From Lactiplantibacillus plantarum EGD-AQ4 (lineage in GTDB: Bacteria > Bacillota > Bacilli > Lactobacillales > Lactobacillaceae), in NCBI RefSeq assembly GCF_000463075.2, contig NZ_AVAQ01000050.1, positions 1 to 64,000 of the forward strand: a stretch of 64,000 bases of DNA. Reading direction: 5' to 3'. The position numbers were made by a program, and so were the translations under genes. This document shows positions 19,856 to 28,968 of this stretch, piece after piece (position 1 is the first letter of the stretch; each line of letters opens with the position of its first letter). Below the pieces are notes generated by a model. It was not told the DNA's origin and made no database searches. It saw nothing but the letters and a program-made list of their open reading frames with translations.

Positions 19856-21381
19856 TAGCGTCCCTCCTTTAACAAGCCGTGTTTGACGAGATAGTTATGT
19901 GCGACTGTGGAAGCCGATTTCTTTTTGACATTGACTTCATAGTTCATCTCTTGCATATCAGTTTCAGAAATCTTACCAGCTAACTTATTCAATGCTTGGA
20001 CGACTTTCGGGTGTTTGTTAGCAAAGCTGGTCTTCATGAGCGGCGCGCCTTGATACGTTGGGAAGAAATGCTTATTATCCTTCAGCAGCGCCAAGTTATA
20101 CTGTCGCAATTCACTATCCGTCGCGTAGGCGTCCACCAGATTGATTTTCCCCTTGCTAATCGCTTCATAGCGCAAGGCAGGTTCCATCGATTTGGCCGTA
20201 ACATCCAAGCCATACGTCTTCTTGATTCCCTTCAAACCATCATCGCGGTCAATGAATTCGAGCGTCATCCCCGGTTTGAGGATTGATTCGACTTGTGTTA
20301 AATCACTGATGGTCTTCAAATGGTGTTCTTGCTGGAATTTCTTAGTGACGGCCAGGGCGTACGTATTGTTATACTGCATCGGCTTCAAGTAAGTCATCTG
20401 TTCCTGCTTAGCCAGCCGCTTTTTGGCCAACTGATAAGTCTGATTAGCCGTTTGACTGGCTGGATTATTGCCCTTCACCAAAGTTTCCAAGACGGAACCA
20501 GTGAATTCTGGATAAATGTCGATCTGGTTATTTTTCAGAGCGCTAAATAAGAAGGTCGTCTTACCAAAGTTCGGTTTCAAGGTCACGTGGATGTGGTCGT
20601 CCTCAGCTTCAATCAATTGTTTGTACATATTGATCAAGATTTCAGGCTCGGACCCGAGTTTACCTGCAATTGTAATTGTTTCAACTCGATTGGCATAAAC
20701 GCTGTACGCGCCACCACCACCGAGTAACGCCAAAATACCCACGAACACGATCAGCGCATGGCGGGGTTTGGCCGTTTGGAACCAGCGTACGAGTGCACTC
20801 AACAAAATCGCCAATAGCGCAGAAGAAATGGCCCCAATCAACAGCAACGACGTATCATTACGATCGATTCCGAGCATGATAAACGTCCCCAGACCCCCGG
20901 CACCGATCAAAGCCGCTAACGTCGCCGTCCCGATAATGAGCACCAGGGCGGTCCGAATTCCGGCAATGATTTGTGGCAAGGCAATCGGTAGTTCAACTTT
21001 GAACAGCTTGCGCATCCGCGACATCCCAAACGCATCGGCCGCCTCTTCAATTGACGCGTCGATTTCTGAGATACCTAAATAAGTATTTTGAAAGATTGGC
21101 AACAACGCGTAAATCACTAGCGCAATTACCGCGGGCACCGTGCCAATACCGACCAGCGGAATCAGCAATCCCAATAGTGCCAGCGACGGAATGGTCTGCA
21201 AAACACTGGTCAGTTGCAACAATCCCTCGGCCCACCGTGGTCGGCGAACGACCCAAATCGCTAGTGGAATCGCAATCACCATTGCAATGACTAGCGCGGC
21301 CAAAGAAATCCCCAAGTGTTGCCACAACGCAGTGAGCAAATCACTCCGCCGATCCATAAATGTCTGTATTAATGTCTGCAT
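19855..21381 (-). CDS. Osmoprotectant ABC transporter permease fused to its binding protein
   Basis: A 508-residue fusion. The first 210 residues form a six-TM OpuC/ProW-type permease with the EAA loop (EAADAFGMSRMRKLFKVELP). After a further TM near residue 220, residues 230-505 form an OpuAC-type substrate-binding domain (KLGSEPEILINMYKQLIEA onward) displayed outside the cell. With the downstream ATPase this makes a complete two-gene importer for quaternary amines. The start at 21381 follows GGGAGGTACTT; the longer reading to 21411 is unlikely. Confidence 0.88.
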   Translation of the reverse strand: MQTLIQTFMDRRSDLLTALWQHLGISLAALVIAMVIAIPLAIWVVRRPRWAEGLLQLTSVLQTIPSLALLGLLIPLVGIGTVPAVIALVIYALLPIFQNTYLGISEIDASIEEAADAFGMSRMRKLFKVELPIALPQIIAGIRTALVLIIGTATLAALIGAGGLGTFIMLGIDRNDTSLLLIGAISSALLAILLSALVRWFQTAKPRHALIVFVGILALLGGGGAYSVYANRVETITIAGKLGSEPEILINMYKQLIEAEDDHIHVTLKPNFGKTTFLFSALKNNQIDIYPEFTGSVLETLVKGNNPASQTANQTYQLAKKRLAKQEQMTYLKPMQYNNTYALAVTKKFQQEHHLKTISDLTQVESILKPGMTLEFIDRDDGLKGIKKTYGLDVTAKSMEPALRYEAISKGKINLVDAYATDSELRQYNLALLKDNKHFFPTYQGAPLMKTSFANKHPKVVQALNKLAGKISETDMQEMNYEVNVKKKSASTVAHNYLVKHGLLKEGR

Positions 21382-21529
21382 AAGTACCTCCCAGTCCCCA
21401 GCTTTAATCATGATAACTTCCTGATTATCTATGTATTTAATCGTAGCATACTCCGCCCAAAATCATAGTAATACGCACCCAAAGTCGCAATTAATTGTAA
21501 CTTTTGTAGTTTCATATGGAGTTGAAACA

Positions 21530-21690
21530 TATCGTTGAAGGATTCCTGTTCGTCAGCCGATGTGCGCCCTATTCCGACTTCCGGGGCCAGCTGAAAACGC
21601 TCGAATGGCAGATGAACGGCCACTTATCTTGGTGCAATTGACCATCGATTATTTAGTGACTGGACCTTCAGGTAAACTTTAAAGTAGCAA
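21530..21690 (-). repeat. A/C element fragment (module A, internally deleted)
   Basis: Begins GGATTCCTGTTCGTCAGCCG like the module A border of copy 1. It skips its centre to CGCTCGAATGGCAGATGAACG and continues through CTTATCTTGGTGCAATTGACC, as in 16760-16810. Confidence 0.7.
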
Positions 21691-21810
21691 CGATGAGGAT
21701 CTACCACAATACATTAATTTGGACTTTTTTAACGGAAATCCAGCGAGTTGCCGTATTTATTAAATGAACCATGCTTCTAACATCCCATTACGATTACGAG
21801 GAGGACCTTC

Positions 21811-22257
21811 ATGACAACGATTCATCTCTATTTGGCCAGTACGATGCATCAAGCGACACCCATTACCGCGACAACTCCCGCAGCCTGGGTCGTTATCTTG
21901 CGCTATGCCGATCATCAAAAAGCTCTTAACGATGCTGGCTACGGCCATACCGAAACCCAGTTGACGTTGAGCGCACTAATTGAAGCTCTGACGACACTCA
22001 AACGTCATGACTTACCCGTCCACGTGCATACGACTACTGAAGTCGTTGCGACCATCATCAGCGAGCAACGATACTTGACCTGGCGCCAAAATGATTGGCA
22101 ACTGCCAGACGATGAGCAAGACAATCTCGCACAGTGGCAACAGCTGGTACCACTAATCGAGGCCTATCCGGACTTGCAGGTCACCTACCATCCAGTCGAC
22201 GACCCGACCATGACGACGGCTACGACAACACTAACGGCGGTGATGACCAAATTGTAG
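21811..22257 (+). CDS. RNase H-like protein lacking catalytic acids
   Basis: A 148-residue protein whose pattern fits the RNase HI fold: an exposed first strand (TIHLYLAST), a helix TETQLTLSALIEALTTL like the TNNRAELxAxIxAL helix, then VHVHTTTEVVATII and a YLTWRQNDWQ segment. The first-strand Asp and the TDS Asp of true RNase H are absent; only the helix Glu remains. It is therefore probably a non-catalytic nucleic-acid-binding relative. GAGGAGGACCTTC precedes the ATG. Monocistronic. Confidence 0.6.
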   Translation: MTTIHLYLASTMHQATPITATTPAAWVVILRYADHQKALNDAGYGHTETQLTLSALIEALTTLKRHDLPVHVHTTTEVVATIISEQRYLTWRQNDWQLPDDEQDNLAQWQQLVPLIEAYPDLQVTYHPVDDPTMTTATTTLTAVMTKL

Positions 22258-22266
22258 TGGTGCACG

Positions 22267-22313
22267 CTAAAAAAAGGCCCCGTCTCACCGTTTTTGGTGA
22301 AAACGAGGTCCCA
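22267..22313 (-). terminator. Leftward terminator of the SDR gene
   Basis: On the minus strand GGGACCTCGTTTTCACC folds with GGTGAGACGGGGCC, followed by seven Ts. Confidence 0.75.
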
Positions 22314-22316
22314 ATC

Positions 22317-23228
22317 TTAATTGGTTTCGTTTGTTGGATTCCCATGTTGATAATGCCGGCTGCCTGCGCGGCGATCTTTACGGCGTGTCACTTTGGATAG
22401 CTTGGCCGCACCGTTGACTGCCGATGTCATCATGCGATCGAACTGGCGATCGCTCAACCAGCGGCGTCCAGTTAACGACAAGCTAGCGCCCATTCCAGCG
22501 TGATAACGCGTCTTGGGTTTGACATCATTGACCGCCCGCACCATCAGTTTCGCAATCACTCCTGGATTAGAGGCGAACTGGTCGAACAATGAGAGCATCG
22601 CACCGACCTTGATGGCTTGGTCGCGATAAGCCGTCTCGCCGGATACTGCCAATAGTTTCTTCTCCGCAATGCCGGCCCACTCAGTCTTAATGCCACCTGG
22701 TTCAATAATGACCACGTCAATCCCGAATGGTGCGACTTCCATCCGCAATGAGTCACTCATTCCTTCAATGGCATGCTTAGTCCCCATGTACCATGCACTC
22801 AGCGGCTGGTAAATCTTACCACCAATCGAAGAAACATTGATGATGCGACCACGGTGTTGCGCACGCATTAATGGCAAGACGAGTTGGGTCAAGCGCATCA
22901 CACCAAAGACGTTCACCTTGAATTGGTACTCGCCTTCTGTGACCGGCACGTCTTCCAACGCGCCGTATGAGCCATAACCCGCATTATTGATCAGCACATC
23001 GATGCGGCCCTGTTCGACTTGAATCGTTTTGACCGCCGCAATCAGTGTGGCTTCATCCGTCACGTCGACTTTTAAAACGTGCACGCCAGCAGCGGCTAAG
23101 TCCGTCATTTTCTCGATTCGCCGGGCCGCACCGTACACAACGTTGCCCTGTGCTTGTAACTTTAATGCGGTGGCCTTACCGATCCCTGAAGACGCCCCTG
23201 TAATTAAGATGACCCGTGGTTGATTCAT
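22317..23228 (-). CDS. Short-chain dehydrogenase/reductase
   Basis: A 303-residue classical SDR: cofactor motif TGASSGIGKA (residues 10-19), NNAGYGSYG, catalytic Ser in NVSSIGGKI and Tyr-x3-Lys in WYMGTKHAIEG. A basic, hydrophilic tail of about 40 residues follows the core (SKVTRRKDRRAG). NAD(P)-dependent oxidoreductase; substrate unknown. The start at 23228 follows GGAGG by 8 nt. Confidence 0.88.
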   Translation of the reverse strand: MNQPRVILITGASSGIGKATALKLQAQGNVVYGAARRIEKMTDLAAAGVHVLKVDVTDEATLIAAVKTIQVEQGRIDVLINNAGYGSYGALEDVPVTEGEYQFKVNVFGVMRLTQLVLPLMRAQHRGRIINVSSIGGKIYQPLSAWYMGTKHAIEGMSDSLRMEVAPFGIDVVIIEPGGIKTEWAGIAEKKLLAVSGETAYRDQAIKVGAMLSLFDQFASNPGVIAKLMVRAVNDVKPKTRYHAGMGASLSLTGRRWLSDRQFDRMMTSAVNGAAKLSKVTRRKDRRAGSRHYQHGNPTNETN

Positions 23229-23286
23229 AATCCGTTCCTCCATCGTTAACTGTATTTACTGTCATGCTACGTCAAACCCCATGCAA

Positions 23287-23301
23287 TTGCAATCGAATTC
23301 A
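23287..23301 (+). promoter_or_regulatory. Possible cre site upstream of the nucleoside hydrolase
   Basis: TTGCAATCGAATTCA matches the relaxed CcpA consensus WTGNAANCGNWNNCW. It lies 64 bp before the gene, in a plausible promoter region. Confidence 0.4.
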
Positions 23302-23364
23302 TTGGCCGTAGTATGCTAAAATAGAACTAATTTCAAGCACGTCTATTTAATTGGAGGAATGAAC

Positions 23365-24285
23365 ATGTCAACAAAGATTATCATGGACACTGATCCTGGT
23401 ATTGATGATGCCGCCGCAATCACGATTGCCTTAAATCATCCTGACTTGGACTTACAATTAATTACAACGGTCGCCGGTAACGTGACCGTCGATAAAACGA
23501 CGCTCAATGCGCTGAAACTCACGCGCTTCTTTAATAGTGACGTTCCCGTCGCGGGTGGCGCCCCTCAGCCGCTCATCAAACCATTTGAAGACGCGGTTCG
23601 TATTCACGGTGTTTCCGGTATGCCAGGCTATGACTTTCCAACTGACTTGGCCGACCCATTACCTGAAACGGCCGTTGAAGCTTTACGTGATTACATCATG
23701 GCTGCCGAGCAACCCATCACGTTGGTGCCAACTGGTGCGTATACCAATATCGCACTACTCTTCAAGACCTATCCTGAAGTGTTACCGCACATCAAGGAAA
23801 TCGTCGCCATGGGTGGTGCTTTAGGCAAAGGCAATATGACCAGTGCCGCTGAATTCAATGTTTTCACGGACCCCCATGCCGCTGAAATCATGTATCAATC
23901 CGGCGTTCCCATCACGATGGTTGGTCTAGACGTCACGATGAAAGCACTGTTGACTCGCGAATCCATCGAACAATTGCCTGCATTCGGCAAGACCGGTGAG
24001 ATGTTACACGCCCTGTTCGGCCACTATAACGACCGCAACCAGACCGGCGTGGCCATGCACGACGTTAACACGCTCTTCTACCTACTCCATCCGGAAGCCT
24101 TTACGACCGAAGCCATGTGGATCGATGTTCAGACGGATGGTCCAGCCAATGGTGAGACTGTCGGCGATATTCGCGGGGCTTACCACGATGGCAAGACCAA
24201 CGCCAATGTCTGTGTTGATATCGACGCAGCGGCATTCAATAAGTGGTTCTTGGCAACCGTCAAAGCGATCGACGAACAACTTTAA
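23365..24285 (+). CDS. Inosine-uridine preferring nucleoside hydrolase
   Basis: A 306-residue enzyme that splits ribonucleosides into base and ribose. It has the calcium-binding signature DTDPGIDDA (residues 8-16, Asp10, Asp14 and Asp15), the VAGNVTV strand, and HDVNTLFYL near the C terminus holding the distal Asp. IunH/RihC class; pyrimidine versus purine preference cannot be read. The start at 23365 follows GGAGG. A strong terminator follows. Confidence 0.9.
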   Translation: MSTKIIMDTDPGIDDAAAITIALNHPDLDLQLITTVAGNVTVDKTTLNALKLTRFFNSDVPVAGGAPQPLIKPFEDAVRIHGVSGMPGYDFPTDLADPLPETAVEALRDYIMAAEQPITLVPTGAYTNIALLFKTYPEVLPHIKEIVAMGGALGKGNMTSAAEFNVFTDPHAAEIMYQSGVPITMVGLDVTMKALLTRESIEQLPAFGKTGEMLHALFGHYNDRNQTGVAMHDVNTLFYLLHPEAFTTEAMWIDVQTDGPANGETVGDIRGAYHDGKTNANVCVDIDAAAFNKWFLATVKAIDEQL

Positions 24286-24295
24286 TCAAAATAAT

Positions 24296-24345
24296 AGCGG
24301 ACCTGTCAAACACCGAATCATGGTGTTTGGCAGGTCCGCTTTTCT
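24296..24345 (+). terminator. Terminator of the nucleoside hydrolase gene
   Basis: AGCGGACCTG...CAAACACC pairs with GGTGTTTG...CAGGTCCGCT, followed by TTTT. Confidence 0.85.
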
Positions 24346-24388
24346 TGATTATCGTGAATTGTGTTATTTTTCCAGCTATCTCGCTGAA

Positions 24389-24525
24389 GCTTGATACGCT
24401 CTTGTCATCCAATTGTACTGGCTTCACTGGCTGCCCACTAAAGCCTGACACACATCGTCATCCGATTGTACTAGCTTCACCGACTGCTCACCGAAGCTTG
24501 ATACGCATCGTTATACGCGCGAATT
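24389..24525. repeat. 54-bp tandem repeat, about 2.6 copies
   Basis: Copies start at 24389, 24443 and 24496 with GCTTGATACGC or GCCTGACACAC and share the segment TTGTACTGGCTTCACTGGCTG with changes. Intergenic, between convergent genes. Confidence 0.7.
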
Positions 24526-24542
24526 AACAGCTAGTGTCGTGT

Positions 24543-25151
24543 CTAAATATCATCCGGTGTATCGGGAATCAACTGAATCAACGGTTGACCGAAATTGACT
24601 TCTTCGCCATTCTTAACGAGGAACGCCTTGACCGTCCCAGCCTGCTTAGCAACGACGGGCCGCATCATCTGCATGGCCTGAATCAAGCCGACTTGTTGGC
24701 CGACGCTAACGTGGTCACCCAATTTGACGTACGGGGCTTCTTCCGAGGAATGCGCCGGATAGTAGATCCCGACGACTGGTGCTGTGACGCACTCTTTTGG
24801 ATCGACTTGGACCGGTGCGGGTTCTGGTGTCGGCGCTGGTTCCGGCTCCGGTGTTGATTCCGGCGCGATGCTGGTTGGCGTCGCAGCGGCCGTACTTGTC
24901 ACCGTAGCCGTTGGCGTTGGTTCTACAACGGAAGCCGCGCTCGCGTTTGCGATTGGCGTTGGCGTGACCGGTGTCGGATCAATGACCGGCTGATTAGGCA
25001 ATGGTGCTGGCTCAGAAGGCGCTGTTGCCGCCTTACTGTTGTGACCTTTCTTGCCCATTTGGATTTCAAAATCCTGGTCACGATATTCAAAACTTGTGAG
25101 ACTACTTTGTTCAAACTTGTCCATTAACTGATAGATTTTATCTAATTCCAT
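24543..25151 (-). CDS. accB: Biotin carboxyl carrier-like protein without biotinyl lysine
   Basis: A 202-residue BCCP-like protein: an N-terminal helix (MELDKIYQLMDKFEQSSL), an Ala/Pro/Thr-rich flexible linker (about 37-115) and a C-terminal biotinyl domain beginning VGIYYPAHSSEEAPYVKLGD. Where BCCP has the AMKM biotinylation motif this protein has AMQM: residue 161 is Gln (codon CAG at 24669-24671). If correct it cannot be biotinylated normally. It stands alone, without accC or other fatty acid genes. GGAGGG lies 6 nt before the ATG. Confidence 0.85.
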   Translation of the reverse strand: MELDKIYQLMDKFEQSSLTSFEYRDQDFEIQMGKKGHNSKAATAPSEPAPLPNQPVIDPTPVTPTPIANASAASVVEPTPTATVTSTAAATPTSIAPESTPEPEPAPTPEPAPVQVDPKECVTAPVVGIYYPAHSSEEAPYVKLGDHVSVGQQVGLIQAMQMMRPVVAKQAGTVKAFLVKNGEEVNFGQPLIQLIPDTPDDI

Positions 25152-25284
25152 ACAATACCCTCCAGTAAACGTCGGTCGGCAAATATCAGGCGCGACCTGA
25201 ACTAACGCTTTGATTATACCGCATAGTTTAGCGCAGGAGTGTGGTGGAAGTATGAACGCTTCGTTAAGAATTCGTCAATATTTG

Positions 25285-25605
25285 CTAAGCGGAGGCCAAT
25301 TGTTGGTGCGCAGGAACTACTTTGAAATGAAACAACGGCGCTGGTGACTGACCAGCCTGAGCATACGCCAGCACGGCATCCACGTGATCGAGCTGCAGGA
25401 GCCGATCATCTAATTGCCACAAGCCACGTTGGTAGTAGTCACGGCAATACTGTACCAAGTTCGTCAAAAAGTTCCCGATGGCTTCATTGACCGTCTCGCC
25501 GCGCCCGTCAACACCCCAAAAATCAGCTGATTCCAACCAATAGCGGGGTTCCGATAATTCTTGATACCGTCCAACTTCATGAATCAATACTAACCGTGCT
25601 GCCAT
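25285..25605 (-). CDS. HicB-like fold protein, function unknown
   Basis: A 106-residue protein. The stretch YWLESADFWGVDGRGETVNEA followed by a helix (NFLTNLVQYCRDYY) has the beta-beta-beta-alpha pattern of HicB-type antitoxins and related RNase H-like small domains. No HicA-like toxin gene lies on either side, and no clear DNA-binding motif is seen. Possibly a stand-alone regulator; the call is weak. Confidence 0.5.
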   Translation of the reverse strand: MAARLVLIHEVGRYQELSEPRYWLESADFWGVDGRGETVNEAIGNFLTNLVQYCRDYYQRGLWQLDDRLLQLDHVDAVLAYAQAGQSPAPLFHFKVVPAHQQLASA

Positions 25606-25758
25606 TGTCCTGGCCCCTTTCTATCACCATGCCACTTACATCATGGCATTCACGATAGCACCGAGACGCCCCGCTGACAATCCCTAACGGCCAACCCGTT
25701 TCAAATTAAGGTTCTTAATCATGATAGCCTTATTTTCCAATCAAGTACGCAATTTTGC

Positions 25759-26229
25759 TTAAGATTCTGAATCACGTTCTCGTTTCAAAAACAGCCCATG
25801 TTGCTTCAAATCTTGTTGCAGATCAGCCATGGTGAATTGATGATAATAGGCTCGGTACTGTCGATCCGCGACCGTGAACAGGTCCGTCAAGGTTTCGCTA
25901 ATATTCGCGGCAATCGGTGACTGGGGTGCCTGTTCATCCGTCTTGGACGGTCCCGTGATGAAGCGGGCGTAACTGATGGTGGGTGGAATCGTCAAATCAT
26001 AGAGATCCCCCAAGTTCATTTCAACTAGCGGCAAATCTAGCTGATACCCCCCGTTTTTGCCCACTGTTCCGGTTAAATAACCGTGTTTATGTAGGACTGA
26101 CAAGATATTACGAATCATCACCGGATTCAGGTGTAGCGATTCGGCCAGTTCGCGACTGGCAACTTTGCTATCACGGTGGGCATCTAAGTACAAAATACTA
26201 TGCACGGCAACCGAAAAATCAAGCTTCAT
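25759..26229 (-). CDS. Rrf2-family transcriptional regulator
   Basis: A 156-residue protein with the Rrf2 winged-helix N terminus (MKLDFSVAVHSILYLDAH, SRELAESLHLNPVMIRNIL, GKNGGYQLDLP). The region that carries three iron-sulfur Cys ligands in IscR/NsrR contains none here, so any sensing is iron-sulfur independent, as in YwnA/CymR-like members. It is divergent from the DUF2075 gene at 26340. Confidence 0.85.
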   Translation of the reverse strand: MKLDFSVAVHSILYLDAHRDSKVASRELAESLHLNPVMIRNILSVLHKHGYLTGTVGKNGGYQLDLPLVEMNLGDLYDLTIPPTISYARFITGPSKTDEQAPQSPIAANISETLTDLFTVADRQYRAYYHQFTMADLQQDLKQHGLFLKRERDSES

Positions 26230-26339
26230 ATTTACTTTCCTCCACTATTTGTCGTACCTCCATTTTACCACCAACTGTAAGGAGACTCATTTCAATTCAC
26301 ACGATAATCCAGGTATAATAAGGGCCGGGAGTGAATTAT

Positions 26340-27536
26340 ATGTCATCTACAATTAGTGCCGCGACCTTCAAACTGAACGAACAAGCTGCGTTATCGCCGG
26401 CACAACAATCTTTGGAGCAACAACTGCTCACCTTCATTCGGTCCCATCGTCATCAGGACCAATCCAGTCTCTTCGTGATTCATGGCGATGCGGGGACCGG
26501 TAAAAGTGCCGTCCTCGCTGCGGCATTCGGCCGACTTCAAGCCCTCAGCCGTAGTACGACCGCCAATGACTTACAAGCCACGGAGAATTATTTGGTCGTC
26601 AATCATAACGAAATGCTCAAGATTTACAAACGCTTGGCGGGTGACGATCCCGACCTGCGTAAAAAGGACTTTCAAAAACCAACGCCACTCATTAATCGGC
26701 TCACCAAGACGCACCAGCGCGCGGATGTCATTTTTATCGATGAAGCACACCTGTTGTTGACACAACCAGACCGCTACAACCGCTTCGACGGTCATAATCA
26801 ACTCACGGAACTGATTAAGCATGCACACGTGGTCGTGCTCGTCTTCGATACCCGCCAAGTCTTGAAGCTCAAGAGTTATTGGCATGAAAACGGCCTTGAG
26901 CCGTTTTTGGCGCATTATCCACATGCAAGTTATAACCTCGACGAGCAATTTCGTGTCACCGGTGGTCCAGCAGTCGTCGACTGGATCGATCACTTTACTC
27001 ACGGCCAATTGCTTAAAATGCCGGCCACACCTGATTTTGACCTGCGCTTCTTCGATGACGGCCAGCCAATGTACGACCTCATTCGTCAACAGGACCACCA
27101 CTTCGGTCTGGCACGGATGGTCGCCACCGCTGATTTTCCATACGTCGTCAATCACGGCACCTGGTACGTCACGGCCGGCCAGCTCAAACTCCCCTGGGAT
27201 AAAGTCAACTTGACCGACGATCCGTGGGCTTTACGGCCCGAAACGTTAAATGAAGTTGGGTCGATTTACACCATTCAAGGCTTTGACTTGAACTACGCTG
27301 GCGTGATCCTCGGCCCATCGGTTGGCTACGATGCCGTCCACGACCGAGTCATCGTCCGTCCCGAACGCTATGAGGACCAGGAAGCCTTCAAGCAACGCGC
27401 CGACCTGGGTGACCTCGAGCCACTCAAGCAACAAATCATCTTCAATTCGATCAACGTTTTGATGAAACGCGGACGTTACGGGCTTTACATTTATGCGGTG
27501 GACCCGGCGTTACGGGAACGACTATTAGCGTTATAA
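26340..27536 (+). CDS. DUF2075-type P-loop ATPase/helicase-like protein
   Basis: A 398-residue protein. Walker A GDAGTGKSAV near residue 49, a Walker B-like VIFIDEAHLLL near 135, and a later VGSIYTIQGFDLNYAGVILG segment match the superfamily 1 helicase-like DUF2075/Schlafen-ATPase family. The fold suggests nucleic-acid-stimulated ATPase activity; the role is not known. The start at 26340 is behind GGGAG. It is a single gene, not part of a recognisable restriction or defence cluster. Confidence 0.75.
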   Translation: MSSTISAATFKLNEQAALSPAQQSLEQQLLTFIRSHRHQDQSSLFVIHGDAGTGKSAVLAAAFGRLQALSRSTTANDLQATENYLVVNHNEMLKIYKRLAGDDPDLRKKDFQKPTPLINRLTKTHQRADVIFIDEAHLLLTQPDRYNRFDGHNQLTELIKHAHVVVLVFDTRQVLKLKSYWHENGLEPFLAHYPHASYNLDEQFRVTGGPAVVDWIDHFTHGQLLKMPATPDFDLRFFDDGQPMYDLIRQQDHHFGLARMVATADFPYVVNHGTWYVTAGQLKLPWDKVNLTDDPWALRPETLNEVGSIYTIQGFDLNYAGVILGPSVGYDAVHDRVIVRPERYEDQEAFKQRADLGDLEPLKQQIIFNSINVLMKRGRYGLYIYAVDPALRERLLAL

Positions 27537-27566
27537 TTGAGCTAATAACACGAGGAGGAGTCTGCC

Positions 27567-28076
27567 ATGCAACTATCAATTCCGACCACTGACGGTGCTT
27601 TAGCTGCGACCTATTCAAAGCAAGCGGCACCCGCGCAAATTTATAAGGGTCACCCCATCATCTCATTTCCGGTCGATATCAGTGATGTGCCTGCTGGAAC
27701 GCACTCACTAGCCTTCACCTTTGTCGACCACGATGCGATTCCCGTGGGTGGTTTCACGTGGATCCACTGGATTGCAGCCAACCTGCCCGCAACCACGACC
27801 CACATTCCAGAAAACGCCAGCCAAACTGGTGCGATTCCAATGGTGCAGGGCAACAACTCGACTGCCGGTGGCTACGTTCACGAAACTGACCCAAAAGTCA
27901 GCCAACACTATGTCGGCCCTTACCCGCCAGACAAGGACCATCGCTATTCATTCAAGCTATTTGCACTGGATACTGAATTAGACTTACAACCCGGTTACTG
28001 GCTAAATGAATTCCATGACGCCATTGCCGGTCACGTGCTCGCAACTGCGAAGACTACTGTGATTGGTCGAGTTTAA
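27567..28076 (+). CDS. YbhB/YbcL-family PEBP protein
   Basis: A 169-residue phosphatidylethanolamine-binding-like protein. It contains FTFVDHDAIPVGGFTWIHW and, near residue 110, the family GPYPPDKDHRYSFKLFALD segment. No signal peptide. Bacterial members are of unknown function. CGAGGAGGAG precedes the ATG; a strong terminator follows. Confidence 0.88.
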   Translation: MQLSIPTTDGALAATYSKQAAPAQIYKGHPIISFPVDISDVPAGTHSLAFTFVDHDAIPVGGFTWIHWIAANLPATTTHIPENASQTGAIPMVQGNNSTAGGYVHETDPKVSQHYVGPYPPDKDHRYSFKLFALDTELDLQPGYWLNEFHDAIAGHVLATAKTTVIGRV

Positions 28077-28100
28077 TACACCGTGCTCAATGATGACACC

Positions 28101-28148
28101 AAAAAAGTCGTTTCAAGCAACTTTTGCATGCTTGAAACGACTTTTTTT
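28101..28148. terminator. Bidirectional terminator
   Basis: AAAAAAGTCGTTTCAAGCA and its complement around a 9-nt loop, with T tracts on both strands; it ends the PEBP gene. Confidence 0.9.
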
Positions 28149-28247
28149 GCACTCGCATTTTGCACTCGCATTTTGCACTCGCATTTTGCACTCGCATTTT
28201 GCACTCGCATTTTGCACTCGCATTTTGCACTCGCATTTTGCACTCGC
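28149..28247. repeat. 13-bp tandem minisatellite, 7.6 copies
   Basis: Seven identical copies of GCACTCGCATTTT start at 28149, 28162, 28175, 28188, 28201, 28214 and 28227, with a partial eighth at 28240. It begins directly at the end of the terminator T tract. The perfect identity suggests recent slippage. Confidence 0.97.
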
Positions 28248-28307
28248 TAAAGTGTCACGAATAGCGCCGTCACGACTCACCATGATTAAGGCGGCTGACC
28301 CCTAGTC

Positions 28308-28676
28308 TTAAGCTAAGTACATTAAGATAAAGGCGATCAGTGCTGGCAAGCCTTGAATAACGACGATGGCTCGGCTGACCGTAATACTACCGTAAACCGC
28401 TGCCACCATCACGCAGGCTAGGAAGAACAATGTCGCTCCCGCACTCGCTACTGCCGGAATGACGAATAAGCTATACAGAATTCCGACGGCTAAAAAGCCA
28501 TTATAGAGCCCCTGATTCTTGAATAATAATTGCACGGCTGGTGATTGTAGCGTTTGTCGTGGAATACCGAATGACTTCGACGCCAGTTCGCTATCCGCAT
28601 TGAACATTTCCAGCCACAGAATGAAGAGATGTTCAACGGCGACGATTATCGCCATGATTGTTGCTGCAATATGCAT
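28308..28676 (-). CDS. DUF1304-family membrane protein
   Basis: A 122-residue protein with four TM segments (about 4-25, 51-70, 77-95 and 100-120). The N terminus MHIAATIMAIIVAVEHLFI, the FGIPRQTL stretch and NQGLYNGFLA match DUF1304, small inner-membrane proteins of unknown role. The start at 28676 follows AAAGGGGGCG. Confidence 0.85.
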   Translation of the reverse strand: MHIAATIMAIIVAVEHLFILWLEMFNADSELASKSFGIPRQTLQSPAVQLLFKNQGLYNGFLAVGILYSLFVIPAVASAGATLFFLACVMVAAVYGSITVSRAIVVIQGLPALIAFILMYLA

Positions 28677-28912
28677 GTTTGACGCCCCCTTTTTCACTAT
28701 AGTTAACACAACCCATTAGGTCACGGATCACCGGTCAGCTGACTGTCGCCAAACTTCGCAACGCAGCGGACCGATATGGTTATTTTCATCATACCATACG
28801 GGCTTTCAAGCTGAAAACAGACACGCCCAGGGATTGTAGGTCGCGCCTCTAACCGAAATGCAAGGCGATTTAGTTGACGCCATTCCGAACGCAGGCAACG
28901 CATTTCGCCATC

Positions 28913-28948
28913 AAAAAAACCGGTCGCAATGTTTTGCAACCGGTTTTA
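28913..28948 (-). terminator. Terminator of the multicopper oxidase gene
   Basis: AAAACCGGTTGCAA pairs with TTGCGACCGGTTTT on the minus strand, followed by a T tract. Confidence 0.85.
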
Positions 28949-28968
28949 AAATTGATTGAATGAAGTGG

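Noticed and set aside
25285-25605. HicAB toxin-antitoxin module
   Set aside because: No HicA-like partner gene on either side.
28063-28305. 80-codon plus frame across the 13-bp repeats
   Set aside because: It only translates the minisatellite (repeated CTRILHSHFALAF); no ribosome site or family.
28721-28939. 72-codon minus frame before the oxidase terminator
   Set aside because: No ribosome site, no family pattern; runs into the terminator.
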